Shown in pieces: positions 24,452 to 27,865 of a stretch of DNA of 27,865 nucleotides. The notes beneath the pieces are model-generated. The model saw nothing but the letters and a program-made list of their open reading frames with translations, was not told where the DNA came from and did no database searches. The stretch is from CAZJTL01 sp964548905 (lineage in GTDB: Bacteria; Cyanobacteriota; Cyanobacteriia; Cyanobacteriales; Xenococcaceae), in contig CAZJTL010000042.1 in assembly GCA_964548905.1 (NCBI GenBank), forward strand, positions 1 to 27,865, in the 5' to 3' direction. Positions within the stretch are counted from its first letter, which is position 1, and each line of letters starts with the position of its first letter. Made by a program: the position numbers and the translations under genes.

Positions 24452-25558
24452 TCAAGGCATAAGTCTTGAATTCGGAGAGAATAAACCTTGATGAATGTAA
24501 ATGTTAAAGCTAAATTGAACTTCTAAGAGATCGCGTGGAAAAGTTTGAGGTAAAGCCTTAAAAGGAGAAGATTTCTGCACAGCAGCAAGAGCATCTCGAT
24601 CGACCTGTTCATCTCCAGAAGATTCCACTACTCTGAGTTCAGTAATTTGACCATTACGTTGAATCGCAAAATTGAGTACGGTATTTTGTTCACTATTTGG
24701 AGATGTGGGTTGCCAATTTTTCTTGACTCGCCGTCTAATGTGAGCAAAATAGGGAGCAAGATCGTCTTGTTGAGCATCTAGTTTGGCATAGGGACCTTCT
24801 TTACTAGCAAGAGATTCAGCTTTGAAAAAAGAACTACCAGAATCTTGTTGGCTAGAGCGTTGATACTTTCCACCTAGTAAACTCGCTGCACTAGAATTGC
24901 TTGGAGCTTTTCTCGCTACATATTTCTGGGCAGGTTTAGGGGATACAGGTGAATTTTGAGATGAGGTAGCAGATTTTGCCGACTCAGGCATTGTCTTTTT
25001 AGGGGTTTGCTCCTGGCGATCAGAGGGACGTTGATTAGATTTTAGAGTCTCAGAGGAGCGCAAAGGTGAACGAGCGGAAACAGTCGGGGGTTGAGATGGA
25101 GATTGAGGAGATTTAACTGCTCTTGGTTTAGCTGCGATTGGAGGAGTTGGTTTAGCTGGTGTAGCAACTGAAGATTTTTTTGCTTGTTGTGGAGATGGAG
25201 CAACTTTTGGTAAGTTAGCAACAGCAGACTTAGAATCCTTAGAATCGCTTGCTGCGCTTCCTTTTTTAGCAGTAGCAGGAGGTTGTTTGGATTTAATTTT
25301 ACCCTGTGCGATCGAGTTATTTACTGCTCGACGTTGAGTTTTTGGTTTGGGTTGATTCGGTTTTTCTTCGGGAGGGACGACAACAAAATCGATCGGAGTA
25401 TAATCTTGTTGCTGTTTAGCAGTAGGTTGCGATCGCTCGCTTAAAATAATTACCAGCGCTGCTAATCCATGAATCAGCACAGAAGCCAAAAAATATATCC
25501 ACAAAGGAGAGGAATGAATTGGGCGATCTGGCTGGCTCTTTTGTCCCACAGTCGTCAT
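24452..25558 (-). CDS. TonB family protein (energy transducer)
   Basis: A 368-aa inner-membrane-anchored periplasmic protein that would couple the proton-motive force to outer-membrane transporters. A single N-terminal helix (residues ~19-39) contains S26-x3-H30 (ASVLIHG), the S-x3-H motif that TonB uses to contact ExbB/ExbD. A long Pro/Lys/Ser-rich periplasm-spanning segment covers ~50-250. The C-terminal TonB domain (~265-355) has RRRVKKNWQP, VLNFAIQRNGQITELRVVESSGD and VDRDALAAVQKSSPFKALP. No exbB, exbD or TonB-dependent receptor lies in the window. A TnpB element ends 43 bp upstream of the ATG and probably separates the gene from its old promoter. Confidence 0.9.
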   Translation of the reverse strand: MTTVGQKSQPDRPIHSSPLWIYFLASVLIHGLAALVIILSERSQPTAKQQQDYTPIDFVVVPPEEKPNQPKPKTQRRAVNNSIAQGKIKSKQPPATAKKGSAASDSKDSKSAVANLPKVAPSPQQAKKSSVATPAKPTPPIAAKPRAVKSPQSPSQPPTVSARSPLRSSETLKSNQRPSDRQEQTPKKTMPESAKSATSSQNSPVSPKPAQKYVARKAPSNSSAASLLGGKYQRSSQQDSGSSFFKAESLASKEGPYAKLDAQQDDLAPYFAHIRRRVKKNWQPTSPNSEQNTVLNFAIQRNGQITELRVVESSGDEQVDRDALAAVQKSSPFKALPQTFPRDLLEVQFSFNIYIHQGLFSPNSRLMP

Positions 25559-25600
25559 TACAAATACTAAATAATTTTGCTTGCATTTTACCTTAACAAA

Positions 25601-25800
25601 TTGACATCCTCCCCTCCTAAATTGCTCAGCAAAGCCCGAGCAGATTTAGAAGGAGATTCCCAAATCACTTTGAGATTTTCCTGCTTCAACCACACTACTT
25701 GCTACCGCCCCGTCACCGTTGCGATAGTAGAGGTAGTCTTGTCCACAGGCGTTTTCTGTGTTTAACACAGACGTTAACACATGCCCTGCGTTACGCAATC
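25601..25800 (-). ncRNA. Probable omega (right-end) RNA of TnpB, 3' part
   Basis: TnpB proteins use a guide RNA made from the 3' end of their own gene and the right end of the element. Here the terminal 55 bases fold as a long imperfect hairpin: CTCCTTCTAAAT on one side, ATTTAGGAGGGGAG on the other, with TGCTC/GAGCA at the tip, ending in GGATGTCAA. The 5' limit is a guess. The guide would be the flanking host sequence just beyond 25601, on the minus strand from 25600 downward. Confidence 0.5.
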
Positions 25801-26890
25801 CAAGTTCTAAGATGTTTTTGGCTGCATTTTCATCTCGGCAAAGTTCAGCCCCACAACTACATTTGTGAGTCCTGATGCTCAGAGTTTTTTTGACTATTAC
25901 ACCACAAGACGAACATTTTTGACTAGTGTATTGAGGTGGGACTGGTACTGTCACCACCCCATACAATGTTCCAAAATACTCTAACCAACGCCTAAACATC
26001 GACCAGCTAGCATCACTTATTGACTTTGCCAGCTTTGAGTTTTTAACCATGTTCCGCATCTGCAAATCTTCAAACGCCACTAAGTCGGCAGACTTAACTA
26101 CGCACCGAGCTAACTTACAAGCCCAGTCATTACGCTGGCGTTGAATCTTTAGATGCGCTCTACCAAGCTTAATTCTTTGCTTGACCCTGTTTTTCGATCC
26201 CTTCTGTTTGCGAGATAGTCGGCGTTGCTGTCTTTTCAATCGCCGCTCCGACTTTCTTAAAAACCTGGGATTTTCAACTTTATTTCCCTCGTTGTCAGTG
26301 TAAAAGTGATTTAGACCAACATCCAAACCTAAAGTTTTCCCTGTTGGCTCTCGTTTGATGTTTCGCTCTACATCAACACAAAACTGCACGTAATAGCCGT
26401 CTGCTCGTCGCACTACTCTAACTCTTTTGATTTGGTTGAGTTGGTAGAAATGCAAATCGCGTGTTCCCCACATGAAAAATGTACCCGCCTCAAAACCATC
26501 GGCAAAAGTGATGTATTTACGACAATCGGATAGTTTCCAGCCTGACGTTTTGTACTCTACTGACGCTCTAGTTTGAAGGCGCTTGAATCGCGGGAAACCT
26601 TTCTTCCCTGGTACTTTCTTCTTGCAGTTATCGAAGAACCGAGCGATTGCCGCCCAAGTTCTTTCTGCCATTGCCTGACGTGCCATTGAGTTAAGTTTTT
26701 TAGCCCAAGGGAATTCAGGATTATCGGCTAAGACCTTGCAATATTTGTTGAGGTCGTTTCGGTGCAAGGCATGACCATCCATCCAGAAGCGAAGACAACT
26801 ATTACGAACAAAAAGCCCAGCACGCAACGCTGAATCTAGCGCTGTATATTGGGTTTGTGTCCCTTTGAGCTTAGCCTCTAAGACAATCAT
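25646..26890 (-). CDS. tnpB: RNA-guided endonuclease TnpB (IS200/IS605 OrfB)
   Basis: A 414-aa apparently intact TnpB. The N-terminal OrfB HTH region (YTALDSALRAGLFVRNSCL) leads to the WED/REC-like part. The RuvC catalytic residues are all present: D190 in TLGLDVGLN, E274 in VAFEDLQ and D353 in CRDENAAKNI. The zinc ribbon has C326-x2-C329 and C344-x-C346 (SQKCSSCG, HKCSCG). A bridge-helix-like basic stretch RRLKRQQRRLSRKQKG lies at 216-231. The last ~45 residues after NAAKNILELG are variable, as usual. The enzyme cuts DNA at sites matching its omega RNA next to a TAM, which favours keeping the element. The start is the in-frame ATG at 26890. Confidence 0.95.
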   Translation of the reverse strand: MIVLEAKLKGTQTQYTALDSALRAGLFVRNSCLRFWMDGHALHRNDLNKYCKVLADNPEFPWAKKLNSMARQAMAERTWAAIARFFDNCKKKVPGKKGFPRFKRLQTRASVEYKTSGWKLSDCRKYITFADGFEAGTFFMWGTRDLHFYQLNQIKRVRVVRRADGYYVQFCVDVERNIKREPTGKTLGLDVGLNHFYTDNEGNKVENPRFLRKSERRLKRQQRRLSRKQKGSKNRVKQRIKLGRAHLKIQRQRNDWACKLARCVVKSADLVAFEDLQMRNMVKNSKLAKSISDASWSMFRRWLEYFGTLYGVVTVPVPPQYTSQKCSSCGVIVKKTLSIRTHKCSCGAELCRDENAAKNILELGLRNAGHVLTSVLNTENACGQDYLYYRNGDGAVASSVVEAGKSQSDLGISF

Positions 26891-26894
26891 TCAT

Positions 26895-26919
26895 TTTATC
26901 ACTAAAAGCTGATGATAAA
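26895..26919. repeat. Left-end hairpin candidate of the TnpB element
   Basis: TTTATCA (26895-26901) and TGATAAA (26913-26919) form a perfect 7-bp stem with an 11-base loop, just upstream of the tnpB start. Elements of this superfamily carry a subterminal hairpin of this size at the left end, where it is recognised by TnpA. Confidence 0.5.
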
Positions 26920-26934
26920 TATACCAGAGTTAAA

Positions 26935-26970
26935 TGGGAAAAACAAGGGCATCGAACCCTTGTTTTCCCA
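26935..26970. repeat. Long 14-bp hairpin next to the TnpB element
   Basis: TGGGAAAAACAAGGG (26935-26949) pairs with CCCTTGTTTTCCCA (26957-26970), with one bulged A and the 7-base loop CATCGAA. Read on the minus strand, the tip looks like a tRNA T-arm (AAGGG-TTCGATG-CCCTT), but no tRNA body is present. It may be part of the element's left flank or a transcription stop. Confidence 0.7.
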
Positions 26971-26980
26971 CAGCTCTCAT

Positions 26981-27074
26981 GAGGCAGCGTGCGCGGAATT
27001 TACTTCCGCGCTTTAAGCGCCGCTCCCTTCCTAAAACGTCGCGTTCGCAAACGTTCGCTTGTTTTTGAGGAAGG
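26981..27074 (+). repeat. Nested hairpin element D and an adjoining hairpin
   Basis: Element D has GAGGC flank, outer stem GGC(A)GC (26983-26988, one bulge) with GCGCC (27017-27021), and inner stem GCGCGGAA (26991-26998) with TTCCGCGC (27004-27011) around TTTAC. The loop is the same as in element A. Next to it, CCTTCCT-AAAAC (27026-27037) pairs with GTTTT..AGGAAGG (27061-27074). The 300-bp gap 26891-27190 holds nothing else apart from the hairpins next to tnpB and a short CCTGTTCCCTGCTTCCTG repeat. Confidence 0.75.
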
Positions 27075-27190
27075 TGTCGAACCGCGACTTAGATAACAGT
27101 GTGATTCGATTTTTTAAGCATCAGGAGGCAAGAAGAAAGACACAATATTCTGTATCCTGTTCCCTGCTTCCTGTGAATAGTAGTTGTGAA

Positions 27191-27592
27191 TTATCTTCTC
27201 ATTTGACGAGCCATGTTGCGGAACATATCTAAGCTATTGTCAGCCTGTTTACGTTCAGCGCTAGCCTCTGGAGTAGTAGGTGCGGGTGCTTGAGTTTCTG
27301 AATTAGAAGCAGCAAAGCCATTACCATTAGTTGCATAAGCACCATTGCCTTTGATGGCGTTAATAGTGCTGTTGCCGTTACCGTTAAAAGTATTGATAGA
27401 ACTGCCATTGCCGTTAAATTCGTCAAAGCTTTTTTGTTCTACTGAAGAAGTCTCCTTTACCATTTCAAATCCGTTGGGATTTTTGATGGTTTTTGGGAAA
27501 GTTCTTCTTACTCTGACGGATTTACGCATGAAGTTGATATCACCAAGAGACTTTGAATCATCTGGTTCTAGAAAAAAGTCGTTAGCACCCAT
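27191..27592 (-). CDS. Small conserved cyanobacterial protein with Asn-Gly repeats, function unknown
   Basis: A 133-aa protein. The N-terminus MGANDFFLEPDDSKSLGDIN then FMRKSVRVRRTFPKT (residues 1-35) looks like a conserved cyanobacterial family of unknown function. Four NGNG-like units follow at 60-63, 70-73, 81-84 (KGNG) and 89-92, then a Pro/Ala-rich linker, then a C-terminal basic helix LDMFRNMARQMRR. No membrane segment or catalytic motif is visible. The frame is open up to 27649, but the ATG at 27592, with GGGGA eight bases upstream, starts the conserved part. The C-terminal helix and flexible middle would suit a small adaptor; this is speculation. Confidence 0.75.
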   Translation of the reverse strand: MGANDFFLEPDDSKSLGDINFMRKSVRVRRTFPKTIKNPNGFEMVKETSSVEQKSFDEFNGNGSSINTFNGNGNSTINAIKGNGAYATNGNGFAASNSETQAPAPTTPEASAERKQADNSLDMFRNMARQMRR

Positions 27593-27689
27593 AGTGTTTC
27601 CCCGTTTAGTTTTTGTTAAGCATGATTGCAGTACATTAAAATGTATCAAAATTTGTTTATAAATGTAAATTATTTAAGTCAAAAGTTCA

Positions 27690-27865
27690 TGGCAAAAGGC
27701 AGAAGGCAGGAGGCAGGAGGCAGAAGGCAGAAGGCTTCCAGGCAGAAGGCAGGAGGTAAATAAGTTTTAAGTTTTAAGTCTTAAGTCTTCAGTTTTTTAC
27801 TCCCTACACCCTACACCCTACACCCTAATCCCTAACCCCCATACCCTTGTCACCAGTCCATGATT
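27690..27865. repeat. Mixed heptamer region at the right edge
   Basis: GGCAGAA/GGCAGGA units (27694-27750), TTTTAAG/TCTTAAG units (27764-27790) and ACACCCT/CCCTAAT units (27803-27845). The region continues past the window edge. It lies upstream of the Asn-Gly-rich gene. Confidence 0.9.

Larger units (their letters stand above)
25601..26935 (-). mobile_element. IS1341-type (IS200/IS605 superfamily) element encoding TnpB only
   Basis: This contains one tnpB and no Y1 transposase gene tnpA. The right end is taken at TTGACATCC (25601), the outer end of a long imperfect hairpin that overlaps the tnpB 3' end. The left end lies beyond a 7-bp-stem hairpin (26895-26919) and is only approximate (about 26922-26935). 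No target duplication is expected for this superfamily. Movement would need TnpA in trans. Confidence 0.75.

Noticed and set aside
26935..26970. tRNA gene or fragment, suggested by an AAGGG-TTCGATG-CCCTT arm
   Set aside because: No anticodon or D arm lies upstream, and the stem continues far beyond five pairs, so it is a simple long hairpin.
27345..27662. Plus-strand gene of about 105 codons opposite the Asn-Gly-rich gene
   Set aside because: It is antisense to a gene with a good ribosome-binding site and conserved N-terminus, and its low-complexity Leu/Pro/Val translation mirrors the Asn-Gly repeats.

Overview
The window is chromosomal DNA from a cyanobacterium. The octamer GCGATCGC (HIP1) and its core CGATCG recur throughout, and intergenic space is filled with heptameric short tandem repeats (CTGCTCC, AACCATG, CCCTAAT, GAAGGCA, AGCTATC types). 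Several proteins have a cyanobacterial character: a class I aldolase, a NatH/AapM-type permease, a TrhO-type rhodanese and small conserved cyanobacterial proteins. The species cannot be named from this; a unicellular or baeocyte-forming lineage is only a guess.

Layout. 1-4248: prmA, an Rpn-type nuclease/transposase-like gene, two small decayed genes on the minus strand (one split by a MITE-like insertion with an 8-bp target duplication, one with an in-frame TGA), and holB. 4231-14529: one long minus-strand surface-polysaccharide cluster, transcribed from about 14.5 kb downwards: GT4 glycosyltransferase, Wzz/BY-kinase, Wzx-like flippase, GT2 glycosyltransferase (frameshifted), O-antigen ligase/polymerase, second GT4, serine-acetyltransferase-like hexapeptide protein, and a CelD/FemAB-like acyltransferase. 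Start/stop overlaps (TAATG at 11205, ATGA at 8633) show that parts are cotranscribed. Together they would make, modify, export and polymerise or ligate an exopolysaccharide or O-antigen. 14530-16185: AT-rich leader region and a lone glycosyltransferase-like gene. 16495-19131: CocE/NonD hydrolase and trhO. 19440-21561: a broken class I fructose-bisphosphate aldolase and an orphan amino-acid ABC permease. 21875-24187: GT2 glycosyltransferase, LysR regulator and a small conserved protein. 24452-27592: TonB-like protein, an IS1341-type TnpB element inserted just upstream of it, and a small Asn-Gly-rich conserved protein.

The most unusual content is in the repeats. Four hairpin elements share flanks and overall fold but differ in stem sequence, so base pairing is kept while the bases change. 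Heptamer arrays abut start and stop codons and have added tails or internal segments to several proteins. A MITE insertion can be undone on paper, which restores a reading frame across the junction. Three genes are inactivated by single-base or small lesions (GT2, DUF4279-like, class I aldolase). No phage, CRISPR array, rRNA or tRNA was found. No clearly new multi-gene defence or metabolic system is evident.
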